Shown piece by piece: positions 18,801 through 26,254 of a stretch of DNA of 26,254 bases (position 1 is its first letter; each line of letters opens with the position of its first letter). The notes beneath the pieces were generated by a model. That model ran no database searches. It was not told where the DNA came from and was given only the letters and a program-made list of their open reading frames with translations. The position numbers and the translations under genes were made by a program. The stretch is from Tritrichomonas musculus (Eukaryota; Parabasalia; Tritrichomonadida; Tritrichomonadidae). The stretch lies in the NCBI GenBank assembly GCA_039105265.1, contig JAPFFF010000328.1, positions 1 through 26,254 of the forward strand, given 5' to 3'.

Positions 18801-19871
18801 GAAGCAACAGTCACAGCAACACCTGAAGCAACAGTCACAGCAACACCTGAAGCAACAGTTACAGCAACACCTGAAGCAACAGTCACAGCAACACCTGAAG
18901 CAACAGTCACAGCAACACCTGAAGCAACAGTCACAGCAACACCTGAAGCAACAGTCACAGCAACACCTGAACCAACAGTCACAGCAACACCTGAAGCAAC
19001 AGTCACAGCAACACCTGAAGCAACAGTCACAGCAACACCTGAAGCAACAGTCACAGCAACACCTGAAGCAACAGTCACAGCAACACCTGAAGCAACAGTC
19101 ACAGCAACACCTGAAGCAACAGTTACAGCAACACCTGAAGCAACAGTCACAGCAACACCTGAAGCAACAGTCACAGCAACACCTGAAGCAACAGTCACAG
19201 CAACACCTGAAGCAACAGTCACAGCAACACTTGAATCAATTATTGAAGGCACACTTAAATATACAGCTATTGCTAAACCTGAACCAACATTGGTCGCAAC
19301 AATGACTGATGTACCAATTCCAACAATTAAGGAAACAAATGAATATACCAAAATTGTTTCATCAACAAAAACACATCCTCCAAAACCTGATGAGAGCCAA
19401 ACATTCATTGAATCTCCAAAAGCAACACCAACAGCAACACAACATTGCATACAGAGCAAAACAGAATTTTCTTCATCTGAATCATTCATGAAAACACCAG
19501 ATCCAGCCACTTATATCATTAGCACAGCATATGAAGTTGAGACTTCAAGTAAAAATGATGATGAAATGATTAATCAAACATCATCAAATGATACAACAAA
19601 TGCAATATTGAAATCAACAAAATCAAACAAAACTAAAATTGTCATTGGAATTTGTGCTGGATTAGTTGCCTTTCTTGTATTAACTGCTTTAACTGCATTT
19701 TTAATCATTCATAAGAAATCAAAAGAGAGGATTAAATATCAAGCATATGATACAGAGCAAAGCAAATTGTATTCAATAGATCATGAACAAAATAGTGAAA
19801 ACAATCCTCTATACAATGATGATATAAATGCTAACAAAGATCCATTTATGGAAGATTTTGATGAACTTTAA
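15858..19871 (+). CDS. Pmp-like type I surface protein with Thr/Pro-rich repeat stalk
   Basis: Protein of 1,337 residues. It starts with a short hydrophobic stretch (FFLLLDIL) that could be a weak signal peptide. Two related modules (about 45-300 and 350-620) have GGA(I/V/L) and F-x-x-N motifs, as in chlamydial polymorphic membrane proteins and their trichomonad relatives, and probably fold as right-handed beta helices. A Thr/Pro-rich linker joins them. Residues 632-1119 are 61 octapeptides of the type TVTATPEA, likely an extended and possibly O-glycosylated stalk. One membrane segment follows (about 1260-1284, IVIGICAGLVAFLVLTALTA), then a tail of about 53 residues with NPLY, a possible endocytic sorting motif. 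Expected topology is outside-in, displayed on the cell surface. The ligand is unknown. The start codon is the least certain part. Confidence 0.8.
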   Translation: MFFLLLDILKNISFPKYYKKNNNELAYKKDIWYSDSIHKKISKITCSPPSGYTELKEGSENSFPTNAKLYACNKNLNHLNADGSIVDLEHCTFTKIKDTGTNGGGAVYIKTTGNSGKNTISVEIKYCLFTENHGSIGGAISIFTQQNARKFYIVNCEFIKNEATSTSGLGGAICAKLTYGFIENCIFNNNKGAKGRDVYYESKTTTTSLKAEQKLTFNNNTFKNDLNAGTNSLIYMAWNDKCSISFQKNQIIIGQSVSANVKLFEYSGTLKQTKISLSNNCIYPSESNIIKAKDLTFFKSGFPTICKVDESTTPIQIPTQTPTTSIQTPTIEPTQTPTIEPTQIITSKPPDTIVCPSKPTKSLLELQENQGLPSGNTKNIYAENKNLKNIKGTNCNIVICHCSFIGIEDRSSNGGGAIYISGSRSNPTGNSTITGCTFKKCKGQKGGAVSISTEQRVRLFAFNYCTFEENEATGTDKYGGAIYFLWAFGSIHKCTFINNKGKNGCDFYYKYKNKDPISANFLEISENTFESNINDNLDKCLIYFDWSSKTSTITFKSNNVKIGSSVSDLYLFGDTTGFVSSYISLSDNCIIPGKSYIVKSNYVAFEQYKNGFLDECSKDQIMPSLTKSPKPTVTATPEATVTATPEATVTATPEATVTATPEATVTATPEATVTATPEATVTATPEATVTATPEATVTATPEATVTATPEATVTATPEATVTATPEATVTATPEATVTATPEATVTATPEATVTATPEATVTATPEATVTATPEATVTATPEATVTATPEATVTATPEATVTATPEATVTATPEATVTATPEATVTATPEATVTATPEATVTATPEATVTATPEATVTATPEATVTATPEATVTATPEATVTATPEATVTATPEATVTATPEATVTATPEATVTATPEATVTATPEATVTATPEATVTATPEATVTATPEATVTATPEATVTATPEATVTATPEATVTATPEATVTATPEATVTATPEATVTATPEATVTATPEATVTATPEATVTATPEATVTATPEPTVTATPEATVTATPEATVTATPEATVTATPEATVTATPEATVTATPEATVTATPEATVTATPEATVTATPEATVTATPEATVTATLESIIEGTLKYTAIAKPEPTLVATMTDVPIPTIKETNEYTKIVSSTKTHPPKPDESQTFIESPKATPTATQHCIQSKTEFSSSESFMKTPDPATYIISTAYEVETSSKNDDEMINQTSSNDTTNAILKSTKSNKTKIVIGICAGLVAFLVLTALTAFLIIHKKSKERIKYQAYDTEQSKLYSIDHEQNSENNPLYNDDINANKDPFMEDFDEL
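17751..19214 (+). repeat. 24-bp coding minisatellite, 61 units
   Basis: Sixty-one consecutive 24-bp units of the form ACAGTCACAGCAACACCTGA+AGCA encode the octapeptide stalk. Units vary almost only at one synonymous site (GTC or GTT for Val); one unit near 18970 has Pro for Ala. GTT is found in units 2, 6, 9, 15, 23, 27, 31, 35, 40, 47 and 58. A diverged 62nd unit follows. The opposite strand is also open over the array purely because of the repeat. Confidence 0.95.
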
Positions 19872-20747
19872 ATAGACAATCATCATATTTAAGCCCTCAG
19901 AATTTTCACAAATTTTGAATTATCTCAACAAATTTGAGAGTAAAACTTTTTTAAAGGAATCTTCTGAAATATTAAAACTTTTTTAGAGGAATCTTTTTTT
20001 TTTTTGAAAGGAGATTTAATATATTCAAAATTCTAATTACAAATAATAATAAGCACCAGATAATTTATGAATTGGTTATTATATTTGCAAATGAAAATAA
20101 ATATATATATAATTATTGAATTTATCGATACTCTAGCAATATATAACTATTTTATATTTTTTCTTTCAATTCAATTTTGAGAAACAAAATTTGTATTAAC
20201 TCATAGAAATACCCAGCCTAATTATAAAAAATAATAATATAATTAGATTATGTATGCTTATTAATATAATGTTTAAATAAATATTTTGATTTGGTCAAAT
20301 TTAAAATATTAAGAGGAATGAAAATCAATAAAATGAATTTAAAATTTCAATTTTTTACAAAAAAATTTTCCGGTCGACATCACGAAAAACTGGTCGACAT
20401 CATCAACTTTTTCATTAAACTCATAGAAATACTTGGAATACTTTTCTATGATGCTTATTCAAAAACCGGTTGACATTATAAAATTTTAAAAATTTTTTAG
20501 AACTTTTTAAAAAGTAATTTGAGTTTTATTTGAGAGCCTTTTCAATATCATTTTTCATTCAATTTTGAACATCTTTATGAAATATTTGAGTGTCGACCGG
20601 TTTTTCTGATGTTTACTCGTTAATCGTCTTACTATAACAACAAGACCAAATAAACTCTCAATAATTATATAATTATAAATACGACTTTTTGAAAAATAAT
20701 CAAATTAATTTAAAAAGTTTTTATTAATTACAAAAAAGTTAAAATGC
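19872..20747. other. Intergenic region between convergent genes
   Basis: AT-rich region downstream of both the surface-protein gene (plus strand) and HSP70 (minus strand). It contains the GTCGAC-type repeat at 20371-20636 and several (A/T)n tracts. A 60-codon frame at 20291-20473 lies partly inside that repeat and is not accepted as a gene. Confidence 0.5.
20371..20636. repeat. Dispersed GTCGAC-type repeat, fragment B
   Basis: About 266 bp whose ends resemble each other in inverted orientation: CATCACGAAAAACTGGTCGA near the left side against CATCAGAAAAACCGGTCGAC read on the minus strand from the right side. A further copy, AAACCGGTTGACAT, lies in the middle (about 20464-20477). The right 38 bp recur at 14943-14980. 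Probably a remnant of a short non-coding mobile element; no clear target duplication was found. Confidence 0.5.
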
Positions 20748-22727
20748 TTAGTCAACTTCTTCGACACGTGGTCCACTATGTCCTCCTGCTGATCCTCCAG
20801 CTGGACCAGCTCCTCCTTGACCACCTTGGTTGAACATGTTTGGATCAATTCCACCTGGCATTCCACCTGGACCGCCAGCACCTCCTGGAGCAGCGTGTTG
20901 GTAAGCGTTTTGCATAATTGGCATTAATTTACCTTCAAGTTCCTTTTGTTTAGCTTCGAATTCGGAAACTTCAGCATCTTGATGAGCATCGATCCAAGCG
21001 AGAGTGTCGTTGATTTCCTTGTTGATTGTATCTTTGTCAGATTGCGGAATTGCGTTTGCAAATTGCTCATTTGACAACGAATTACGGACACCGAAGCAAT
21101 ATCCTTCGAGAGCATTTTTGGCTTCAACTTTCTTACGTACTTCTTCATCTTGTGCCTTGAATTTCTCTGCATCAGCAACCATTTTATCAATATCTGCTTG
21201 AGAAAGACGTCCCTTCTCGTTCTTGATTGTAATCTTCTTGACATTACCAGTAGATTTATCTTGAGCTGAAACATTCATGATACCATCAGCATTGACATCG
21301 AATGTAACTTCGATTTGTGGGACTCCTCTTGGTGCTGGTGGAATTCCGGTAAGATCGAATGTACCAAGAAGATTGTTATCTCGTGTTCTTGAACGTTCAC
21401 CTTCGTAAACTTTGATTGTAACTGCTGGCTGGTTATCACTGAATGTTGTGAAGACTTGTGATTTCTTGGCTGGAATTGTTGTATTACGTGGAATTAAAAC
21501 AGTCATGATTTCACCAGCTGTTTCGATACCGAGTGAAAGTGGAGCAACATCAAGAAGAAGAATATCTTTAACGGCTTCTGATGTATCACCTTTAATGATT
21601 GCAGCTTGGACAGCAGCACCATATGCAACAGCTTCATCTGGATCAACACCACGGCATGGTTGTTTACCATTGAAGAAATCTTGAAGTAATTGTTGAACAC
21701 GTGGAATTCTGGATGAACCTCCAACAAGAACAATATCTGTAACATCACCCTTTGACATTTTAGCATCCTTCAAGACTTGTGCGACTGGATTCATTGTTGA
21801 ACGGAATAATTCATCATTCAAGTTTTCAAACATAGCACGTGAAATGTTATCCATGAAATCGTGTCCTTCATAAAGTGAATCACAAATGATTGAAGCGGTA
21901 GTTGCTGTTGATAATGTTCTCTTAGCACGTTCGCATGCTGTACGAAGTGTTCTTAAGGCACGTGGTGATTGACGAAGGTCGCATTTGAATTTCTTCTGGA
22001 AACGATCTGCAAAGTAGTTAACAAGTCTGCTATCAAAGTCTTCTCCACCAAGGTGAGTATCTCCTGCTGTTGCTTTAACTTCGAACATACCTCCGTCGAT
22101 ATCAAGAAGTGAAACATCGAATGTACCACCACCAAGATCGAAAATGAGAACGTGACGTTCATTATCGGACTTTTCGTTAAGACCGAAAGCAATAGCTGCT
22201 GCTGTAGGTTCGTTAATGATACGAAGAACGTTTAAGCCTGCAATGACACCTGCATCTTTTGTAGCTTGACGTTGACCATCATTGAAATATGCAGGAACTG
22301 TAACGACTGCGTCTGTAACTTTTTCTGTTAATTGTGTTTCGGCAACTTCTTTCATCTTACCAAGAACCATAGCAGAAATTTCTTCAGGATAAAATTGTTT
22401 TGTTTCACCTTTCCATTGAACTTCAATTCGTGGCCTGTCTGCATCTCCACGAACAACTTTGAATGGCCAGTGTTGCATATCTTTTTGAACGACTGGATCA
22501 GAAAACTTACGACCAATCATACGTTTTGCATCAAAAACTGTATTTGTTGGGTTCATAGCTGCTTGGTTCTTAGCTGCATCACCGACAAGACGTTCTTCAT
22601 CTGTGAAAGCGACATAAGATGGTGTGGTTCTGTTACCCATATCATTGGCAATGATGTCTACCCTGTTGTGACGAAAAACACCAACGCATGAATATGTAGT
22701 ACCAAGATCAATACCTATTGCTGACAT
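20748..22727 (-). CDS. Cytosolic HSP70 chaperone
   Basis: 659-residue ATP-dependent chaperone that binds unfolded proteins with J-domain cochaperones and nucleotide exchange factors. All three HSP70 signatures are present: GIDLGTTYS (5-13), [14 protein letters not shown] (195-208) and [15 protein letters not shown] (332-346). The interdomain linker is [11 protein letters not shown] (393-403), then come the substrate-binding domain and a Gly/Met/Pro-rich tail ending in EEVD, the mark of nucleo-cytosolic forms that dock TPR cochaperones. Length is normal. The start at 22727 ([11 protein letters not shown]) is chosen over an upstream in-frame ATG at 22847, because the extra 40 residues are unlike any HSP70 N-terminus and lie upstream of a likely initiator element. 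The gene is less AT-rich than its neighbours, as expected for high expression. Confidence 0.97.
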   Translation of the reverse strand: MSAIGIDLGTTYSCVGVFRHNRVDIIANDMGNRTTPSYVAFTDEERLVGDAAKNQAAMNPTNTVFDAKRMIGRKFSDPVVQKDMQHWPFKVVRGDADRPRIEVQWKGETKQFYPEEISAMVLGKMKEVAETQLTEKVTDAVVTVPAYFNDGQRQATKDAGVIAGLNVLRIINEPTAAAIAFGLNEKSDNERHVLIFDLGGGTFDVSLLDIDGGMFEVKATAGDTHLGGEDFDSRLVNYFADRFQKKFKCDLRQSPRALRTLRTACERAKRTLSTATTASIICDSLYEGHDFMDNISRAMFENLNDELFRSTMNPVAQVLKDAKMSKGDVTDIVLVGGSSRIPRVQQLLQDFFNGKQPCRGVDPDEAVAYGAAVQAAIIKGDTSEAVKDILLLDVAPLSLGIETAGEIMTVLIPRNTTIPAKKSQVFTTFSDNQPAVTIKVYEGERSRTRDNNLLGTFDLTGIPPAPRGVPQIEVTFDVNADGIMNVSAQDKSTGNVKKITIKNEKGRLSQADIDKMVADAEKFKAQDEEVRKKVEAKNALEGYCFGVRNSLSNEQFANAIPQSDKDTINKEINDTLAWIDAHQDAEVSEFEAKQKELEGKLMPIMQNAYQHAAPGGAGGPGGMPGGIDPNMFNQGGQGGAGPAGGSAGGHSGPRVEEVD

Positions 22728-22734
22728 TAAAAAT

Positions 22735-22744
22735 AAAAAAGTGA
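22735..22744 (-). promoter_or_regulatory. Inr-like promoter element of HSP70
   Basis: TCACTTTTTT on the minus strand, 8 bp upstream of the HSP70 ATG. In Trichomonas vaginalis the initiator TCA(+1)(C/T)(T/A) sits a few to about 20 bases before the start codon, giving very short 5' UTRs. The match and spacing support both transcription start and the choice of start codon. Confidence 0.55.
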
Positions 22745-24477
22745 AATAAATGTCTTGATAAATATTTGAACACTTATTTTCAAAGACCTTCAGAAAATTA
22801 GTTTGAGAATAAAATTGAATTCCTCTCAAAAATAAGTGTCTAAACATTTATCTCAAAACGCAAATATTTTTTTGTTTATATTTTAAATGTTAAAAATTAA
22901 TTATTTTTTTTAAATTTAAAAACAATAAATAAAATTTTAATTTTAATATTTAGTAGTATAAACAATTTTTTACATTAAAATTCACATTTTAAGATATCTT
23001 TCAAAAAGTTTTTATAGCAGAAATATATTTGAAGATAGGGGGGTCAATCGCCAAGAAAATGTCAAAAAAGTATTTTTATAAAGATTTGATTAAATAAAAT
23101 AATTATTCTAATTCTTTATATATAGTAATATATATTTTTATGCTCAAATTAAAAATTCGCTTATTTTGCCAGGAATTATAGAGGAAATAAAAATTCAATT
23201 AAAAAAATTTGAAAATTTCCACTTTTTCATATAACTATAATTCTCTTTCAAGCCAAAATATCTTATGAATTAAATATTATGGTGTAAATAATTTAAATAT
23301 ATTATAATTATAAGATATAAAATAATTTAAATAAAATATAAAAAAACCAAAAAATGATATCTCCACAATGAAAAATTAAATCAAATAAAATAGTATATTA
23401 AAATATGAAATTTGTTAGGAATTATTTATTTATATATCACAATAATTGAAATTTTAACAGTTAAACGTACTGTTATTTCATAAAATTACTGATATATATT
23501 TCAAAAAAAAAAAAAGTAATAAATGTTTGTTTACTTTTGATTGTTTAACCATTTATCAATAGATTATTATGGTTATTTTTCTTCAATTTTTGTTTTTCAT
23601 GAGGAGAAATAATAAATCTTTGAAAATATCTTTTATTTGATGTTTTTTAATAATTTTTTGAGGGTTTTATTGAATAAAATTGAATATTTGTTTGATCATA
23701 AGGAGTTTAAATCCAAAAATATATTAATTAATGGCTTTTTAAAATGATTTTTAATATTTAAAAAATGTAATTCATATCACATGTCATTAAAACTTTGATC
23801 TCTTCTAACTCCTGGCAAAATAAAGGAAATTTTTTTTAATACAATTTTTTATTATTCATAAATACTGTTATATTTATTTAATAATTTATTTTGCATTGAT
23901 CTTTAGATTTTTTATTTCTCTCAATTTTTCGACAACGGTTGAGCGGTTGACCCCTCTATATTTGAAGCTTTATATTATCTAACTAAATATTTTATTTCCC
24001 TATTTTTTCATTTCCTTTTTTATTTATCAATGTCAAAATTTTATATCTACTTCATATCGTTGAAATATTTTTCAGAAATGAAATTTTTTATTTCAAAAAA
24101 AAAAAAATATTAATTCAATTGATATTTGATCATTTACCATGAATAAATATGGACATAACTTAGCAAATAGTACATAATAGATATTAAAAAATATTAAATA
24201 TAAACTATTCATAAAGTAATTTTCATTGTTGTTGAATTAATAATAAGGAGTATTAGCAATATAATTACTTGCTTTATATAAAAAACACTATATATATTCG
24301 ATCAAAGCATGAAATTATCTTTTTTCTTTTCTTCTTTATACATATTTCATATGCATTATCAAATGAAAACTTATTGAAAAAATAAAAAAATAAAATCATG
24401 TATAAAAAAACTTTTTACGCTAATAATAAACAAAAATAAGTTGTATAATGTAAACATAATTTTTCTTTGCAAAATTG
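22745..24477. other. Long AT-rich intergenic region upstream of HSP70
   Basis: No gene is seen. It includes an 11-bp inverted repeat near HSP70 (ACACTTATTTT at 22770-22780 and its complement at 22829-22839) and a 922-bp non-coding mobile element (23035-23956). The rest (22860-23020 and 23970-24477) is low-complexity AT-rich DNA with poly(A)/poly(T) runs and nothing recognisable. Confidence 0.55.
23035..23956. mobile_element. 922-bp non-autonomous element (MULE-MITE-like) with 11-bp TSD
   Basis: TATATTTGAAG occurs directly at 23024-23034 and 23957-23967, immediately flanking the element. The ends are imperfect inverted repeats: GGGGGGTCAATCGCC on the left against GAGGGGTCAACCGCTCAACC read inward from the right. 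A second inverted pair, TTATTTTGCCAGGA(A/G)TTA, lies at 23161-23178 and 23806-23823, about 125-135 bp from each end. There is no coding frame. An 11-bp target duplication fits the 8-11 bp range of Mutator-like elements, so this is probably a non-autonomous MULE moved by a transposase encoded elsewhere. Its ends do not resemble those of the 13-kb element. Confidence 0.75.
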
Positions 24478-25251
24478 CTATTCTTTTTCTTTATTTTTAG
24501 GTTCTGCTGAAATTTCAGAAGTTTGATTCAATTGTTGTGGCGCTTGCTGATTTGGAGGATATAAAGTATATCCTGTAACAATTGGAATAAATCGTACATT
24601 AGGATAAGAATTCGAATGAGCTATCATATTTGGATAATATGGATTCCATTGCATTTGATAATAATTATTTTGATTTGAATTTATGGTTTGCGACTGTTGT
24701 TTTACAAGTTCTATTTGCTGCTGCGTAATAGGCTCTTCTAAACGAGGTAACGTAAAATAAAATGGCTCGCTTATATTTAAAATAACCTTGGGTTCAAACA
24801 CCATTTTTTGAAACTCAAAACTAACCTTTATAATTAATTTTAATTTATTTTTATGTTGATTTTCATTTATATCAACATTTTTAACAATAGGTCCGTCAAA
24901 GTATCCAAATAACTTAAGCGAAGCTTGAATTTTAGTAAGAATACGCGGTAAATGTAGAGTCGTTTCTTTTTTATTTGAAGAGGCAATGGCTTGGATATTC
25001 GAACTTCCTTTATTATTGTTCTGTAATGCAAAATTTGAACTCAAAGAAATTGATTCATCTTTTTTTACAGCAATTTTATTGTTAGAAATTGGTGGTTTTA
25101 TATTTTGAAGAGTATCATTATCTAAGACTAATTTCAGTTCTTCCCAACATGTTGGGCTGGGACGAGTAGCTTTTATGTTAAATTTTTGTGGATTTTTTTC
25201 AACTTGTAATTGATGCGGATTTATTTGCTTGCTTTTCTTCTCATTGTTCAT
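24478..25251 (-). CDS. Hypothetical Asn/Gln-rich protein
   Basis: 257 residues, no recognised family. The N-terminal ~95 residues are polar, Lys/Asn/Ser-rich and probably disordered, with a short PSPTCWEELKLVLDND motif near residue 31. Residues ~97-170 are more ordered (LHLPRILTKIQASLKLFGYFDGPIVKNV, then KLKLIIKVSFEFQKMVFEPKVILNI) with alternating hydrophobic positions suggestive of beta strands. The C-terminus is Gln/Asn/Tyr/Pro-rich (NNYYQMQWNPYYPN). There is no signal peptide or membrane segment, so it is probably cytosolic or nuclear. The ATG is the first in frame and is preceded by an A/T-rich leader. It is divergently arranged with the gene at 25514, 262 bp away. Function is unknown. 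Confidence 0.62.
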   Translation of the reverse strand: MNNEKKSKQINPHQLQVEKNPQKFNIKATRPSPTCWEELKLVLDNDTLQNIKPPISNNKIAVKKDESISLSSNFALQNNNKGSSNIQAIASSNKKETTLHLPRILTKIQASLKLFGYFDGPIVKNVDINENQHKNKLKLIIKVSFEFQKMVFEPKVILNISEPFYFTLPRLEEPITQQQIELVKQQSQTINSNQNNYYQMQWNPYYPNMIAHSNSYPNVRFIPIVTGYTLYPPNQQAPQQLNQTSEISAEPKNKEKE

Positions 25252-25513
25252 TTTTTTTAACCTTAACCGTTTTGTTAATTCAAAATTTCAAAAAATGTAA
25301 AAAATCATCAGAAAAAAATCTTGATTTCAATATGCACTCAGGTTAAAAATAATAACAATAATAATAATAACAAATGATATTGAGATTATGTAATTGACTG
25401 TATAAATTCGAAGAAAATTTGGCCGGATATTTCAATTTTGAGTTAACTTTGCAGGAGGAGTAAAATTATTGAAATAAAAGAATTTCTCTTTACAATTTAA
25501 GCGGGATTTTTAA
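25252..25513. promoter_or_regulatory. Divergent promoter region between two hypothetical genes
   Basis: 262-bp spacer that must hold both promoters. TTAACCGTTTTG near 25263 contains AACCGTT, a Myb-type recognition sequence; Myb-like proteins are known trichomonad transcription factors, but binding here is only inferred. A (TAA)n-like run lies near 25348-25370. No convincing TCA-type initiator directly precedes either ATG. Confidence 0.35.
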
Positions 25514-25954
25514 ATGGAAGAAGAAAATATTTCGGAGAAGACTGCTCAAAGTCAGATTGAACAATTGCTACAACAGTCCAAAGAAACAAGTCAGATTGCA
25601 ATTTTGATGTCGCTTTGTAATCAAACAGAACCCAGCATTCAACAAATTATATCAACATACAGTATTCCTACAACAAATGAAGGCAATAGAGAAAAAGAAA
25701 GGATCACGAACAGACTCAACGGTTTCAATCCAAAAGATAATACAGCATGGAGAGAAATAACAAATAGATTTGGAAATAACATTAAACAACCAGAGCTGCT
25801 TAGCATAGCTACCGTATTAGCAAATAATGCAAATATAAAACTTGACCGTGATGCAAAACGGAGAAAAAGTGTTTTAATTAAATGGTTTGAAGAAAATTGG
25901 AAAGCTATTTTGCCCTTTCTTGATTATGTTGTTCTTGAAGACGTTCAACATTGA
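25514..25954 (+). CDS. Hypothetical small basic/helical protein
   Basis: 146 residues, no recognised family. Residues 1-60 are Glu/Gln/Ser-rich and probably helical (SQIEQLLQQSKETSQIAILMSLC). The C-terminal half, from NGFNPKDNTAWREITNRFGN to KRRKSVLIKWFEENWKAILPFLDYVVLED, looks like a compact helical domain with a basic KRRK patch and three Trp residues, compatible with a protein- or nucleic-acid-binding module. There is no signal peptide or membrane segment. A normal ATG follows an A/T-rich leader, and codon use fits the window. It shares a promoter region with the minus-strand gene ending at 25251. Function is unknown. Confidence 0.65.
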   Translation: MEEENISEKTAQSQIEQLLQQSKETSQIAILMSLCNQTEPSIQQIISTYSIPTTNEGNREKERITNRLNGFNPKDNTAWREITNRFGNNIKQPELLSIATVLANNANIKLDRDAKRRKSVLIKWFEENWKAILPFLDYVVLEDVQH

Positions 25955-26254
25955 TATCTTTTAATAATTGTCACTTCTTTAAAACGTTGAAAAAAATTAT
26001 TTTTTCGATCTATCTATTAAATATAAATTCTAATAATAATAATTTACAATTTATTGGTTGAAATAGTTTCCTGTTAACATTTCTTTTTAATTTTTAATAA
26101 TTCTTAGAAATGAGAAAACAATCAATTATCATCATAAATTTCTTTTATTCATTTATAATGAAAAGCTTTATGAAAATATGATATCATATTATAATTATGA
26201 TAATTATTCAACTATTATAGATTGATCTATCTATATATAAAGCTATAAAACTAT
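25955..26254. other. AT-rich 3' flank
   Basis: Terminal 300 bp of the window. No gene, repeat family or RNA gene is recognisable; short poly(T) and (TA)n runs only. Confidence 0.5.

Noticed and set aside
17714-19510. 598-codon minus-strand open frame (Val/Ala/Ser/Gly repeats) opposite the surface-protein stalk
   Set aside because: It exists only because the 24-bp repeat has no stop in that frame. The plus-strand frame continues into sensible domains on both sides; the minus one does not.
20291-20473. Possible 60-residue protein on the plus strand
   Set aside because: Overlaps a dispersed repeat and has low-complexity composition; no support as a gene.
22785-22800. TTCAGAA in the HSP70 upstream region as a heat-shock element
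   Set aside because: The spacing between TTC and GAA is one base rather than two, and no regular neighbouring repeats are present.
22728-22847. A 40-residue N-terminal extension of HSP70 as an organelle-targeting sequence
   Set aside because: The protein ends in EEVD and matches cytosolic HSP70 from MSAIGIDLG onward; the extension overlaps the initiator-like element and an AT-rich leader, so it is probably untranslated.

Overview
The window looks like nuclear DNA of a parabasalid protist (a trichomonad, perhaps Tritrichomonas; the genus is a guess). It is very AT-rich and all genes appear intronless and short-spaced. It combines protein types that are expanded in trichomonads: a GT61-like glycosyltransferase, BspA-type LRR_5 repeats, a MULE-type transposase, and a Pmp-like beta-helix surface protein with a long Thr/Pro stalk. 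A cytosolic eukaryotic HSP70 ending in EEVD has an Inr-like TCA box just before its ATG.

Layout. 2-1138: 3' part of a GT61-like glycosyltransferase gene, cut by the window edge. 1554-14829: one DNA element of about 13.3 kb with very long, unequal terminal inverted repeats (left arm 1554-4037, right arm 7247-14829) around a 3.2-kb core that carries a single gene, an LRR_5-MULE-SWIM transposase (4130-7168). Going inward, each arm has a doubled 19-bp terminal motif, a shared stretch, a compact tRNA-like three-way-junction sequence (two copies left, one right), a 41-bp tandem array (about 38 units left, about 156 right), a spacer and a 57-bp minisatellite. 15858-19871: a type I surface protein with two Pmp-like modules, 61 near-identical octapeptide repeats, one membrane segment and a short tail. 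20748-22727 (minus strand): HSP70. 23035-23956: a 922-bp non-coding element with imperfect inverted ends and a perfect 11-bp target duplication. 24478-25251 (minus) and 25514-25954 (plus): two divergently transcribed genes of unknown function.

The genes do not form a pathway. They are independent housekeeping, surface and hypothetical genes separated by mobile DNA. The main point of interest is the giant foldback-like element: its arms are mostly satellite DNA, they contain a tRNA-like fold, and its transposase carries an N-terminal domain usually associated with trichomonad surface proteins.
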